From assembly GCF_000264375.1 (NCBI RefSeq), contig NZ_AJXW01000003.1:62001-126000 (forward strand): 64,000 bases of DNA, written 5' to 3'. The first letter of the stretch is position 1. Every line of letters begins with the position of its first letter. This stretch comes from Rhodanobacter thiooxydans LCS2. GTDB taxonomy: Bacteria > Pseudomonadota > Gammaproteobacteria > Xanthomonadales > Rhodanobacteraceae. The notes under the pieces were generated by a model. That model was given only the letters and a program-made list of their open reading frames with translations, searched no databases and was not told where the DNA came from. This document shows positions 47,589 through 56,603 of the stretch, piece after piece. The translations under genes and the position numbers were made by a program.

Positions 47589-48359
47589 CTACAGTCTGGC
47601 AATCAGCAGCTTGTCGCCTTCGAGCCAGCATTGCACGGACTGGCCCTCGAGGTCGCCGGGAATCTGTTCGAACACGCGATACTGCCCGGCAATCGCCACC
47701 AGCTCGGCGCGAAAGTCGGAGACGAAGATGCGCGCCTTGCCGTCGCCCTGTGCGCCGGCCATGGCGCGGCCGCGCAGGCTGCCGTAGATGTGGATGTTGC
47801 CGTCGGCGATCACCTCGGCACCGTTGGCGACGGCGCCGGTGATGATCAGGTCGCGCTCGCGCGCGTAAACCTGCTGGCCCGAACGTACCGAGCCGGCATG
47901 GTGCTGGGCGCCGTGCATGCCATCGGACGGTGGCGCGGACAGGATCGGCTCGCGCTGCACGGTCGGGGCCGCTTCGGCGCGCGGCGCCGGTTCGGCGGGT
48001 GACGTGCTGCCCGCGGCCGGCTCGTAGGCGGCGCGGAACTTGGCGATCAGCGGCAGGCCCATGCGTTTGGCCAGCGCCTCGGTCTCGCTGGTGCCGTAGG
48101 CCAGGCCCACCGGCAGCATGCCGGCGCTGCGCACTGCCTCCAGCAGCGCGTCGACGGCGCCGTCGTCGGGCAGGTTGGACAGGTGGCTCAGGTCCAGTAC
48201 CACGGCAGCGCGGGCGAACATCTGCGGGGCGGCGCGCACGCGGCGCTCCAGTTCGTCGCACAGCGCGGCGGCGTCGACCCGGCGCACGCGCACGCAGGCA
48301 ATACCGACCTGGCCGAAGCGCAGGTCGCAGGCATCGGTGACTTCTGCTTTTGCATTCAC
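47589..48359 (-). CDS. minC: Septum inhibitor MinC
   Basis: 256 aa. N-terminal FtsZ-binding domain (DLRFGQVGIACVRVRR ... VVLDLSHL), a variable Ala/Pro linker, and the C-terminal beta-helix dimer/MinD-binding domain VRSGQQVYARERDLIITGAV, NIHIYGSLRGRAMAG. The GTG start at 48359 overlaps the GNAT stop (GTGA), indicating translational coupling. It lies 37 bp before the minD start. Confidence 0.93.
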   Translation of the reverse strand: MNAKAEVTDACDLRFGQVGIACVRVRRVDAAALCDELERRVRAAPQMFARAAVVLDLSHLSNLPDDGAVDALLEAVRSAGMLPVGLAYGTSETEALAKRMGLPLIAKFRAAYEPAAGSTSPAEPAPRAEAAPTVQREPILSAPPSDGMHGAQHHAGSVRSGQQVYARERDLIITGAVANGAEVIADGNIHIYGSLRGRAMAGAQGDGKARIFVSDFRAELVAIAGQYRVFEQIPGDLEGQSVQCWLEGDKLLIARL

Positions 48360-48979
48360 GGGCGCCGCTCTCCGGCGAGGCGGCGCGGGGTGGTGGCGTC
48401 GTGCAGGGCAGGGCGCTCGCGCTCGGCCAGCCACGGCACGTCGGGCAGGCCGCCATGTTCGAGCCAGGTGTCGCGCACGTAGGCGTAGCTGGGCAGGTCA
48501 CGGGCCAGCAGGCTGACCTGCGGGCCGTGCTCGCCCATGCGCTGCTGGCCGACTTCCTGGAAGCCATAGGTGCCGTGGAACAGCACCACCACGTCGTCGC
48601 GCGGCTCCAGGAACACCTCGCAGGTGAGCAGTGGCACGCGCACCTCGGCGTAGCTGTGCACGTCGCAGTAGAAGATGCGGCCCAGGCCGTGGCGGCGATA
48701 GGCGTTGGCGATCACGATGCGGTCGATATAGACGAACTGCGGGTAGTGTTCGGCGAACCAACGGTAGTTCGGGCTGGCGTAGTCACCGCCTTCGCGCAAG
48801 GCGATCAGGAACCCGGCCAGGTGACCGTCGATCTCGGCCACGCGGAAATACTCGGCGTGCTCGTAGAAATAGCGCAGCTGGGCTGCATCGAGGGCGAGGA
48901 TGGAGCGACCGGCGGCATTGTTGAGCGCCAGTACGGCATCCAGGTCGTGCTCGCGCACGTCGCGGATGGCAAGGGCCAT
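48356..48979 (-). CDS. GNAT-family N-acetyltransferase in the min operon
   Basis: 207 aa. IRDVREHDLDAVLALNNAAG is the GNAT start; FRVAEIDGHLAGFLIALREG, YIDRIVIANAYRRHGLGRIF (acetyl-CoA loop RRHGLG) and the C-terminal strand YGFQEVGQQRMGEHG complete the fold. The substrate is unknown. Its stop overlaps the minC start as GTGA (48356-48359), so it is expressed with the division-site genes. ATG 48979 is chosen at MALAIRDV; upstream ATG 49042 adds 21 residues without family similarity. Confidence 0.85.
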   Translation of the reverse strand: MALAIRDVREHDLDAVLALNNAAGRSILALDAAQLRYFYEHAEYFRVAEIDGHLAGFLIALREGGDYASPNYRWFAEHYPQFVYIDRIVIANAYRRHGLGRIFYCDVHSYAEVRVPLLTCEVFLEPRDDVVVLFHGTYGFQEVGQQRMGEHGPQVSLLARDLPSYAYVRDTWLEHGGLPDVPWLAERERPALHDATTPRRLAGERRP

Positions 48980-49171
48980 TCGTTGCTCCGCAATGGTGGA
49001 TTCGGGCGCGAGGTCGGGCCACAACCTCGCGCAATGGCCCATTATGACATGCGGCCGGGGGCCTTACATCTCGCAAGGGCACATGTAAAAGCTTCGTAAA
49101 GCCGGCATCGTCGCCCGCGCCATGACTTCCCGCGCATTGCACGAAGCGCCGCCACGGCCAATGATGCGCGG

Positions 49172-50395
49172 ATGCGCTGGCCATTCATCAACCATATCCG
49201 CCTGCTCCGCTATGCGGGCTTCTTCACCTACCTGTCGGCGGGCACGCCGCTGGTCACCAGCTGGGCCACCGAAAGGCTCGACCAGCTGCATCGCCCGAAC
49301 TTCTCGTTGCTGCTGTGGACGCTCTGCTACCTGATCTTCGGCCTGATGTACTGGCTGCTGACCAGCAACCTCGGTTCGCGCCGCTATCCGGGGCTGAAGT
49401 TGCTGGGGCTGACCCTGATGACGGCAGCGGCCGTCGCGGTGGGCTGGTACAGCCACAGCGGTCTGTCGGCGATGCTGATGGTGGTGGCCTCGCTGGTGCT
49501 GCCGTGGCTGCTGCCGTTCTGGCTCGCCGCGTCCTGGCTGGTGCTGCAGCACCTGAGCCTGGTGGCGGTGTTCGCCACCTTCCCTGAGTATGACCATAGC
49601 ATCGCGGTGGGCTTCATCCAGGCCAGCATCTACCTGGGCATCTCGGTACTGGTGTTCATCACCTCGACCGTGGCCAGCCAGCAGGCCGAGCAGCGCGAGG
49701 TGCAGCGTCGGCTGAACTCCGAGTTGCGCGCCACCCGCGCGCTGCTGGCCGAGTCCAGCCGGATCGCCGAGCGCATGCGCATCGCGCGCGACCTGCACGA
49801 CCTGATCGGCCACCACCTGACCGCGCTGAGCCTGAACCTGGAAGTGGCCAGCCACCTCAGCAACGAGGCGGCGTGCGCGCACGTGCGCAAGGCGCAGGGT
49901 ACGGCCAAGCTGCTGCTGGCCGATGTGCGCGAGGTGGTCAGCGAGCTGCGCCAGGACGATGCGATCGACCTGACCCAGGCGCTGCGCAGCCTCACCGAAG
50001 GCGTGCCCGGCCTGAACGTGCACGTGGTCATGCCACCGCGCTTCAGCGTGGAGGACCCGCGCCGCGCGCAGGTGCTGCTGCGCTGCGCGCAGGAAATCAT
50101 CACCAACACCGCCAAGCACGCCGGCGCGCGCAACCTGTGGCTGAATTTCGCCTACGCGGGGGAAAACCTGCTCGGCCTGCACGCGCGCGACGACGGCCGC
50201 GGCGCGGAGAACGTCGAGCCGGGCAACGGCCTGTCCGGCATGCGCGAGCGGCTGGCGGAATTCGGCGGCAGCGTGGTGCTGGACACCGGCCTCAGCCAGG
50301 GCTTTGCCCTGACCGTGCGGCTGCCGCTGGGCGAGCACATCGCACTGGCGCACGCGCCGACCCGGCTTGAGCCGCCGGCGCTGAATGTGTCGTAA
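49172..50395 (+). CDS. Sensor histidine kinase, NarL-partner (HisKA_3) type
   Basis: 407 aa. About five membrane helices (e.g. LLLWTLCYLIFGLMYWLL, LTLMTAAAVAVGWYSH, ASWLVLQHLSLVAVFATF, ASIYLGISVLVFITST) form the sensor part, followed by a dimerisation helix with the phospho-His RIARDLHDLIGHHLTALSLN (His209) and an HATPase_c domain containing EIITNTAKHAGA and DDGRGAE ... GNGLSGMRERL. The ligand is unknown. The partner response regulator starts 106 bp downstream. Confidence 0.93.
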   Translation: MRWPFINHIRLLRYAGFFTYLSAGTPLVTSWATERLDQLHRPNFSLLLWTLCYLIFGLMYWLLTSNLGSRRYPGLKLLGLTLMTAAAVAVGWYSHSGLSAMLMVVASLVLPWLLPFWLAASWLVLQHLSLVAVFATFPEYDHSIAVGFIQASIYLGISVLVFITSTVASQQAEQREVQRRLNSELRATRALLAESSRIAERMRIARDLHDLIGHHLTALSLNLEVASHLSNEAACAHVRKAQGTAKLLLADVREVVSELRQDDAIDLTQALRSLTEGVPGLNVHVVMPPRFSVEDPRRAQVLLRCAQEIITNTAKHAGARNLWLNFAYAGENLLGLHARDDGRGAENVEPGNGLSGMRERLAEFGGSVVLDTGLSQGFALTVRLPLGEHIALAHAPTRLEPPALNVS

Positions 50396-50501
50396 TCTTG
50401 GCAGCCTGCGCGGCGTGCAAAAATGCGCTGGTGTCGGCAGCGGCCCGGCCCGGTGGCTGTCAACATCACTTTCTTGAGTCATGTCTGCCCGAGGATCCGC
50501 G

Positions 50502-51143
50502 ATGATTTCCGTTTGTCTCGTCGACGACCAGAATCTGGTGCGCCAGGGGGTCCGCTCGCTGCTCGACCTCGCCGAGGACATCCGCGTGGTGGCCGAGTGC
50601 GCCGACGGTGCCCAGGCCGTGCAGGACATTCCGCGGGTCAAGCCGGACGTGGTGCTGCTGGACCTGCGCATGCCGAACATGAGCGGGCTGGAGGTGCTGC
50701 AGGCGCTGTCCGCCCGCAACGAGCTGCCGCCGACGATCATCCTGACCACCTTCGACGACGACCAGCTGGTGCTGCAGGGGCTCAAGGCCGGCGCGCGCGG
50801 CTACCTGCTGAAGGACGTCTCGCTGGAGCAGCTGGTCGAGGCCGTGCGCACCGTGGCCGGCGGCGGCTCGCTGGTGGCGCCGATGGTTACCCAGCGGCTG
50901 ATGGCCGGGGTGGCGCGGATGCAGAACAGCTTCACCAGCCTGGAGCAGCCCGACCCGCTGACCGAGCGCGAGACCGAGATCCTGCGTCTGCTGTCCGGCG
51001 GCTACAGCAACAAGGAGATCGCCAACTCGCTGAAGGTGGCCGAGGGCACGGTGAAGAACCATGTGTCCAACATCCTGTCCAAGCTCGGCGTGCGCGACCG
51101 CACCCGTGCCGTGCTGAAGGCGCTGGAAATGGGCATCGTATGA
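50502..51143 (+). CDS. NarL/LuxR-type response regulator
   Basis: 213 aa. Receiver domain with acidic pocket Asp8/Asp9 and phospho-Asp54 in VVLLDLRMPNM, switch Thr in IILTTFDDD and Lys in GYLLKDVS; C-terminal LuxR HTH LTERETEILRLLSGGYSNKE ... VAEGTVKNHVSNILSKLG. ATG 50502 has GAGGA at the right distance, while an in-frame ATG at 50481 does not. It is the partner of the upstream histidine kinase; target genes are unknown. Confidence 0.95.
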   Translation: MISVCLVDDQNLVRQGVRSLLDLAEDIRVVAECADGAQAVQDIPRVKPDVVLLDLRMPNMSGLEVLQALSARNELPPTIILTTFDDDQLVLQGLKAGARGYLLKDVSLEQLVEAVRTVAGGGSLVAPMVTQRLMAGVARMQNSFTSLEQPDPLTERETEILRLLSGGYSNKEIANSLKVAEGTVKNHVSNILSKLGVRDRTRAVLKALEMGIV

Positions 51144-51368
51144 GGCGGGCGGGGCCGCTGCGGCGGCCACGCCGTGGCCCGCTTTTGGCCTTCCGGATGG
51201 CCTGCGACGGGCGATAGCGTTCCGGCCCGCGAGCAAGTAACATCCGTTGCTTCGGCGTTTGCCGACCCCCTGCCATGGCCTACGGGTGAACCCTCGGGCG
51301 GGCCCGCGTGGACGGCTGGGGCAACCCTAATCTAGGTATGGCGTAAAGACGCTTCGGAGAACTCTGGA

Positions 51369-52736
51369 ATGATGCGTGTCTTTGAATTTCTTGCTGCCCT
51401 GGTCATTGTGGCGGTCATCGGCGTCCTGGCGGCTGTAGTCATGCCCGGCAGTGGCCACGTAGAACGCCAGCTGGTTGTCGGCAAGGACATGCGGCAGGTC
51501 TACGACGTGCTCAACAACTACCGGCGGCTGCCCGACTACTCGGTGCTGCGCTCGTACGACCCGCGCATCGAGTTCAGCTTCTCCGGCAAGACTTACGGCC
51601 CGGGCGCCGAAATCAGCTGGGCCAGCACCGACCCGAAGGTCGGCAAAGGCGGCCTAACCATTGCCAGCGCCACCCCGGATTTCGACAAGATCGACAGCAA
51701 CACCAAGTCCGCCAGCATCGTCTGGAACCTGGACAACAGCTGGCGCGGCCTGGACAAGCATTTCACGCTGGACCTGGAGCGCCAGGGCAGTCGCGGCCAG
51801 CTGACCCAGGTCACCTGGTCGTATGACGTCGCCTACGGCTGGAACCTGGTCAACCGCTTCGCCAACCTGTACATCCACGGCGATCCGGACTCGTTCATCC
51901 AGTTCAGCCTGAACAACCTGCAGAACGTACTGGCCGGCGTGCCGAACATCGACTACAGCCAGCTGATCCCGTACATCGAACAGACCCAGCCCACTCCAGT
52001 GCTGCTGGTATCCACCTCGATCCAGCGCAAGGACGGCATGGAGGCGGTGGAAGACGCCATCGCCAAGGCCAACACCGAAGTCCAGGCGGCCGCCAAGAAG
52101 CTCGGCGTGAACGTCACCGGCTCGCGCATCCTGATCACCACCAATTACGGCGACCAGACCTACAGCTTCGACGTGGCGTTCCCGATCGACTCCAGCACGC
52201 TGACCATCAACGGCCAGAGCGAGCAGCTGACTGCGGCGACCCCGCCCGCGCTGGATGCCGCCGGCGCGCCGGCCGAGGCCAGCAGCGCCGCCGCCGCCGC
52301 GGACGCCAACGTCGCCGCCGGCAGCCGCGACCGCTACGGCCGCCTGGTGGTGGACGGCAACGTGCGCGCCACGCTGGCCTTCGGCGGCGCGGCGTTGAAG
52401 GGCGTGTGGAACGGCACCTTCGCCGGTGTGCCGCAGACCCGCGACATGCTCAAGGCCTACGCGCAAACCCACGGCTACAAGTACGACGAGGTGGTCAACC
52501 GCCCGTACGACGTGATCGCCACGCCGGAAGTGAAGGATGCCGGCGGCAACATCACCACCTACGCGAAGTACAACGTGTTCCTGCCGATCAGCAACGCGCC
52601 GGAGCACACGCCGGAGCAGGAAGCCGGCCTGCAGCCGCCGACGCTCGACGAGGGCGCCCCGGCCGCAGCGGGCTCCGCCCCGGCACCGGCCACCAGCGCC
52701 GCCAAGCCGGCCGCGGCGGCCAGCGCAGGCCAGTAA
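51369..52736 (+). CDS. SRPBCC (START-like) and effector-binding-like two-domain protein
   Basis: 455 aa. An N-terminal anchor/signal (FEFLAALVIVAVIGVLAAVVM) is followed by an SRPBCC ligand-binding domain (VERQLVVGKDMRQVYDVLNN ... GPGAEISWAS), a second domain with GyrI/BacA-type features (TPVLLVSTSIQRKDGMEAVE and GVWNGTFAGVPQTRDMLKAY, TYAKYNVFLPI), and a long Ala/Pro-rich C-terminus (SAPAPATSAAKPAAAASAG). Probably periplasmic and membrane-tethered; the function is unknown. GGAGA precedes the ATG. A strong terminator follows. Confidence 0.8.
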   Translation: MMRVFEFLAALVIVAVIGVLAAVVMPGSGHVERQLVVGKDMRQVYDVLNNYRRLPDYSVLRSYDPRIEFSFSGKTYGPGAEISWASTDPKVGKGGLTIASATPDFDKIDSNTKSASIVWNLDNSWRGLDKHFTLDLERQGSRGQLTQVTWSYDVAYGWNLVNRFANLYIHGDPDSFIQFSLNNLQNVLAGVPNIDYSQLIPYIEQTQPTPVLLVSTSIQRKDGMEAVEDAIAKANTEVQAAAKKLGVNVTGSRILITTNYGDQTYSFDVAFPIDSSTLTINGQSEQLTAATPPALDAAGAPAEASSAAAAADANVAAGSRDRYGRLVVDGNVRATLAFGGAALKGVWNGTFAGVPQTRDMLKAYAQTHGYKYDEVVNRPYDVIATPEVKDAGGNITTYAKYNVFLPISNAPEHTPEQEAGLQPPTLDEGAPAAAGSAPAPATSAAKPAAAASAGQ

Positions 52737-52758
52737 GCCGGCATCGCCGCGGCGCATG

Positions 52759-52794
52759 AAAGGCCCTTCCGTCCGGAAGGGCCTTTTTCTTTTC
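52759..52794 (+). terminator. Rho-independent terminator
   Basis: Perfect 12-bp stem AAAGGCCCTTCC (52759-52770) / GGAAGGGCCTTT (52775-52786) with a 4-nt loop GTCC, followed by a T-rich run TTCTTTT. It ends the SRPBCC gene transcript. Confidence 0.92.
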
Positions 52795-52898
52795 GGGCCG
52801 CGGGCCGGCGTCTTGCGGTACATTGCGGGGCGATCCGCGGCGACGGCAGGCGGGTTCGCCCGCGCCATGCGCGCACCCGCCCCAGCCCACCATCGGAC

Positions 52899-53840
52899 AT
52901 GATCGAAACTGACCAGCTCACCCGACGCTATGGCAACCTGACCGCAGTGGATGCGCTGAGCATCCGTGTCGAGCCGGGCCAGGTGCTGGGGCTGCTCGGT
53001 CCCAACGGTGCCGGCAAGTCCACCGCGATGCGCATGATCGCCGGCTTCCTGCTGCCCAGCTCGGGCACCGCGCGAGTATGCGGGCACGATATCGGCCGCG
53101 AGCCGCTGCAGGCGAAGCGTGCGCTGGGCTATCTGCCCGAAGGCGCGCCGAGCTACGGCGAGATGACCGTGCGCGAGTTCCTGCAGTTCATCGCGCGCAT
53201 GCGCGGGCTGAGCGGCGAGGCTGCTTACCGCCGCTTCGACGCGGTGGTGCAGCAGTTGCAGCTGGAGGAAGTGCTGGGCTTGTGCATCGACACGCTGTCG
53301 AAGGGCCTGCGCCGGCGCGTCGGGCTGGCCCAGGCGATCCTGCACGACCCGCCGGTGCTGATGCTGGACGAACCCACCGACGGCCTCGACCCGAACCAGA
53401 AGCACGCGGTGCGCCAGCTGATCGACGTGATGGCGCGCGACCGCACCATCCTGATCTCCACCCACCTGCTGGAGGAGGTGCACGCGCTGTGCAACCGGGT
53501 GGCGATCATCGCCCGCGGCAAGCTGCTGGCGGATGCCACTCCGGCCGAGCTGGAGGCGCGCTCGCGCTATCACGGTGCGGTGTCGTTCAGCGCGCCGGGC
53601 AGCGGCATGTCGCAGGAGATGCTGGGCCGCCTGCCGCAGGTGGCGGCAATCGAGGTGGATCCGCTGGACGGCCGCATCACGGTGTTCCCGAAGCCGGGCG
53701 CGCGGGTGCTGGAGCCGGTGGAGACCCTGCTGCGTGAGCAGGGCCTGGAGGTGTCGGAGATCCAGCTCGAGCGCGGCCGGCTGGACGAGGTGTTCCGCCA
53801 GATCACCACCGGCGGCGATGTCGCGGAGGGGCGCGCATGA
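52899..53840 (+). CDS. ABC transporter ATP-binding protein, GldA-like
   Basis: 313 aa. Walker A GPNGAGKST (34-42), signature SKGLRRRVGLAQA, Walker B VLMLDEPTDGLDPNQ, H-loop ILISTHLLEEVHALC, and a C-terminal extension. The next two genes encode an ABC-2 permease and a GldG-like protein. Such GldA-F-G sets occur beyond Bacteroidetes as exporters of uncertain cargo. It is translationally coupled to the permease (ATGA at 53837-53840). Confidence 0.93.
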   Translation: MIETDQLTRRYGNLTAVDALSIRVEPGQVLGLLGPNGAGKSTAMRMIAGFLLPSSGTARVCGHDIGREPLQAKRALGYLPEGAPSYGEMTVREFLQFIARMRGLSGEAAYRRFDAVVQQLQLEEVLGLCIDTLSKGLRRRVGLAQAILHDPPVLMLDEPTDGLDPNQKHAVRQLIDVMARDRTILISTHLLEEVHALCNRVAIIARGKLLADATPAELEARSRYHGAVSFSAPGSGMSQEMLGRLPQVAAIEVDPLDGRITVFPKPGARVLEPVETLLREQGLEVSEIQLERGRLDEVFRQITTGGDVAEGRA

Positions 53841-54571
53841 GTCCGGTCAACGCGGTGTTGCGGCGCGAGCTGCGCAGCTACTTCGTGACGCCGGTGGCGT
53901 ACGTGTTCCTGGTGATCTTCCTGGTGCTGGCCGGCATCCTCACGTTCTATGCAGGCGACTTCTACGAGCGCGGCCAGGCCGACCTGCAGCCGTTCTTCAC
54001 CATGCACCCGTGGCTGTACCTGATCCTGGTACCGGCGATCACCATGCGCATGTGGGCGGAGGAAGCCAAGGGCGGCACGCTGGAACTGCTGCTGACCCTG
54101 CCGCTGACGCTGTGGCAGGCGATGCTGGGCAAGTTCCTCGCCGCATGGCTGTTCATCGGGCTGGCCTTGCTACTGACCTTTCCGATCTGGATCACCGTCA
54201 ACTACCTCGGCTCGCCGGACAACGGGGTGATCCTGGCCGGCTACCTGGGCAGCTGGCTGATGGCCGGCAGCTTCGTCGCGATCGGCGCCTGCCTGTCCGC
54301 GCTGACCCGCAGCCAGGTGGTGGCGTTCATCCTGACTGCGCTGGTGTGCGTGCTGCTGATTCTGGTTGGCCAGCCGCAGGTGCTGGATTTCTTCTCCGGC
54401 ACGCTGCCGCGCAAACTGATCAACGCGGTGGCGCACCTGTCCATGCTGCGGCACTTCGAGGCGATCGCACGCGGCGTGCTGGACGTGCGCGACCTGGTCT
54501 ATTTCCTGCTCAGCACGCTCGGCTGGCTGGCTGCCGGTGTGTTGCTGCTCGACCTGAAGCGGACGCGCTGA
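53837..54571 (+). CDS. ABC transporter permease, GldF-like
   Basis: 244 aa with six helices: FVTPVAYVFLVIFLVLAGIL, WLYLILVPAITMRMWAEE, FLAAWLFIGLALLLTFPIWI, GSWLMAGSFVAIGACLSAL, VVAFILTALVCVLLILVG and LSTLGWLAAGVLLLDL. The first periplasmic loop MHPWLYLI and EEAKGGTLELLLTLPLTLWQ are ABC-2 features. It partners the ATPase just upstream and the GldG-like gene 4 bp downstream. Confidence 0.92.
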   Translation: MSPVNAVLRRELRSYFVTPVAYVFLVIFLVLAGILTFYAGDFYERGQADLQPFFTMHPWLYLILVPAITMRMWAEEAKGGTLELLLTLPLTLWQAMLGKFLAAWLFIGLALLLTFPIWITVNYLGSPDNGVILAGYLGSWLMAGSFVAIGACLSALTRSQVVAFILTALVCVLLILVGQPQVLDFFSGTLPRKLINAVAHLSMLRHFEAIARGVLDVRDLVYFLLSTLGWLAAGVLLLDLKRTR

Positions 54572-54575
54572 CGCC

Positions 54576-56492
54576 ATGCCCCGCTCGCGCCTGCATCGAC
54601 TGCTTGCCACCCCGCTGCACCTGACCCGGCGCGGTGTGCTGTACGGTGCGCTGGCGCTGCTGCTGCTGCTGTTCGTGCCGCTGATCGTGGCCAGCAGCCG
54701 CTGGCTGCATGCCTCGCGGGTCGACCTCACCACCGACAAGCTGTACACGCTGACGCCGGGCACGCTGCACATCGTCGACACGCTGCAGCGGCCGTTGCGG
54801 CTGACCCTGTACTTCTCCGAACACGCCACCCGCGATCTGCCGCAGTTGCGCAGCTACGAGCAGCGCGTGCGCGAGATGCTGCAGGAGATGGTGGCGCGTT
54901 CGCACGGGCGCATCCGGTTGCAGATCATCGACCCGGTGCCGTATTCCGACGACGAGGCCAGCGCCGAGGGCAACGGCCTGACCGCGGCGAACGGCGGCAG
55001 CAACGGCGAGCGGGTGTTCTTCGGCCTGGCCGGCAGCGCCATGTCCGGCGGCCGGGAGAACGAGGCCATGGACGATCGCGTGCCGGAGAAGACGCTGGCG
55101 ATCGCGTTCTTCGATCCGGCCCGCGAGGCCTTCCTGGAATACGACGTCGCCAAGCTGCTGTACGAGCTGAACCAGACCAGCAAGCCGCCGATCGGGGTGA
55201 TCAGTTCGCTGCCGGTGCAGGGCAACCCGGTGCTCGGCACGCCGCCGTGGGCGGTGTTGCAGCAGTTGGGCCAGCTGTTCGACGTGCAATCGCTGGATGC
55301 GTCGACGTTGCGCAGCATCGACGAGCACATCAAGGTGCTGCTGCTGATCCACCCCAAGCGGCTGCCGCCCGATGCGCAATACGCGATCGACCAGTACGTG
55401 CTGCGCGGTGGCCACCTGGCGGTATTCGTCGACCCTGATGCGGAACTCGACGCCTCGCCGTATGCGCCGGACAGCACCACCTTTCCCGATCACGGCTCGG
55501 ACCTGCCGCGGTTGTTCAAGGCCTGGGGCGTGAGCTACGACCCGCACAAAGTGGTGCTGGACCGCGCCCGCGCGCTGCAGATCGAACTGGCCGGCAGCAG
55601 CCTCAACCACCCGGCGATGCTCGACCTGGGCGCGCAGGAGCTGAACCGCAACGACGTGGTCACCGCCAGCCTGCAGCGGATCAACGTGTCCACCGCCGGC
55701 TATTTCGACCTCGCTGCGAATGCGCACACGCGGCTGGTGCCGCTGTTGCAGAGCAGCGCCGAGGCCGAGGTGGTGCCGACCCAGCGGGTGCTGGACGCGA
55801 GCAGCGACCCCACCTCGCTGCTGCAGGATTACAAGCCCGACAACGCGCACTACGTGCTGGCGGCGCGCCTGCGTGGCACGTTCGACAGCGCGTTCCCCGA
55901 GCGTGCCGGCGGGGCGGGCCACCGCGCCAGGTCGGCGCCGGACGCCGAGGTGATCCTGGTCGCCGACACCGACCTGCTCAGCGACCGGCTGTGGGTGGAG
56001 CCGCAGACCATCCTCGGCCAGACCATGATGCGGGTGTTCGCCAACAACGGGGATTTCGTCACCAACCTGGTGGACAACCTCAGCGGCTCCTCGGCGCTGC
56101 TGTCGATCCGCGGACGCTCCACCTCGCAACGGCCGTTCACGCGGGTACAGGCGCTGCGCAACGTGGCCGACCAGAAGTTCCTGCAGAAGGAACACGAACT
56201 GGAGCAGGAACTGGCCGATACCCGCCGCCGGCTGGATGAACTGCAGCCGGCCAAGGGCAGCCATGCCCGCACCGCCACCACCGAGCAGCGCCGCGAGATC
56301 GAGCAGTTCCGCCAGCGCCAGCTGGCAATCAACAAGGAATTGCGCGACGTGCAGCACCAGCTCAATGCCGAGATCGACGCGCTGGGCCTGCGCCTGAAGT
56401 TCATCAACATCGTGCTGGTGCCGGCGCTGGTGGTGCTGCTGGGCCTGTTGTATGGCTGGCGGCGCACGCGCCACAGCCGGCGGCGACGCTGA
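54576..56492 (+). CDS. GldG-like ABC auxiliary protein
   Basis: 638 aa. N-terminal helix LYGALALLLLLFVPLIVASS, then the GldG/ABC-auxiliary start YTLTPGTLHIVDTLQRPLRL, a large periplasmic body with PIGVISSLPVQGNPVLGTPP and YVLRGGHLAVFVDPDAELD, and a C-terminal coiled-coil (EHELEQELADTRRRLDELQP, QLAINKELRDVQHQLNAEI) leading to a final helix IVLVPALVVLLGLLYGW. Completes the ABC set. In related operons a DUF4340 gene usually follows; it is absent here. Confidence 0.88.
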   Translation: MPRSRLHRLLATPLHLTRRGVLYGALALLLLLFVPLIVASSRWLHASRVDLTTDKLYTLTPGTLHIVDTLQRPLRLTLYFSEHATRDLPQLRSYEQRVREMLQEMVARSHGRIRLQIIDPVPYSDDEASAEGNGLTAANGGSNGERVFFGLAGSAMSGGRENEAMDDRVPEKTLAIAFFDPAREAFLEYDVAKLLYELNQTSKPPIGVISSLPVQGNPVLGTPPWAVLQQLGQLFDVQSLDASTLRSIDEHIKVLLLIHPKRLPPDAQYAIDQYVLRGGHLAVFVDPDAELDASPYAPDSTTFPDHGSDLPRLFKAWGVSYDPHKVVLDRARALQIELAGSSLNHPAMLDLGAQELNRNDVVTASLQRINVSTAGYFDLAANAHTRLVPLLQSSAEAEVVPTQRVLDASSDPTSLLQDYKPDNAHYVLAARLRGTFDSAFPERAGGAGHRARSAPDAEVILVADTDLLSDRLWVEPQTILGQTMMRVFANNGDFVTNLVDNLSGSSALLSIRGRSTSQRPFTRVQALRNVADQKFLQKEHELEQELADTRRRLDELQPAKGSHARTATTEQRREIEQFRQRQLAINKELRDVQHQLNAEIDALGLRLKFINIVLVPALVVLLGLLYGWRRTRHSRRRR

Positions 56493-56603
56493 GCCGGCCA
56501 TCGCGCGGCGACTTGCCGCAAGCCCGAGGCTGACTCCTCCGCCGCGCGGCATTATGCTGGGCGGTCGCCGGCCGTTGCCGGTGCAGACCGAAGTGCCGTT
56601 GCA

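Noticed and set aside
51144-51368. Gene in the 225-bp gap before the SRPBCC gene
   Set aside because: No frame with a ribosome site or family motif; it is probably the promoter region of the downstream gene.
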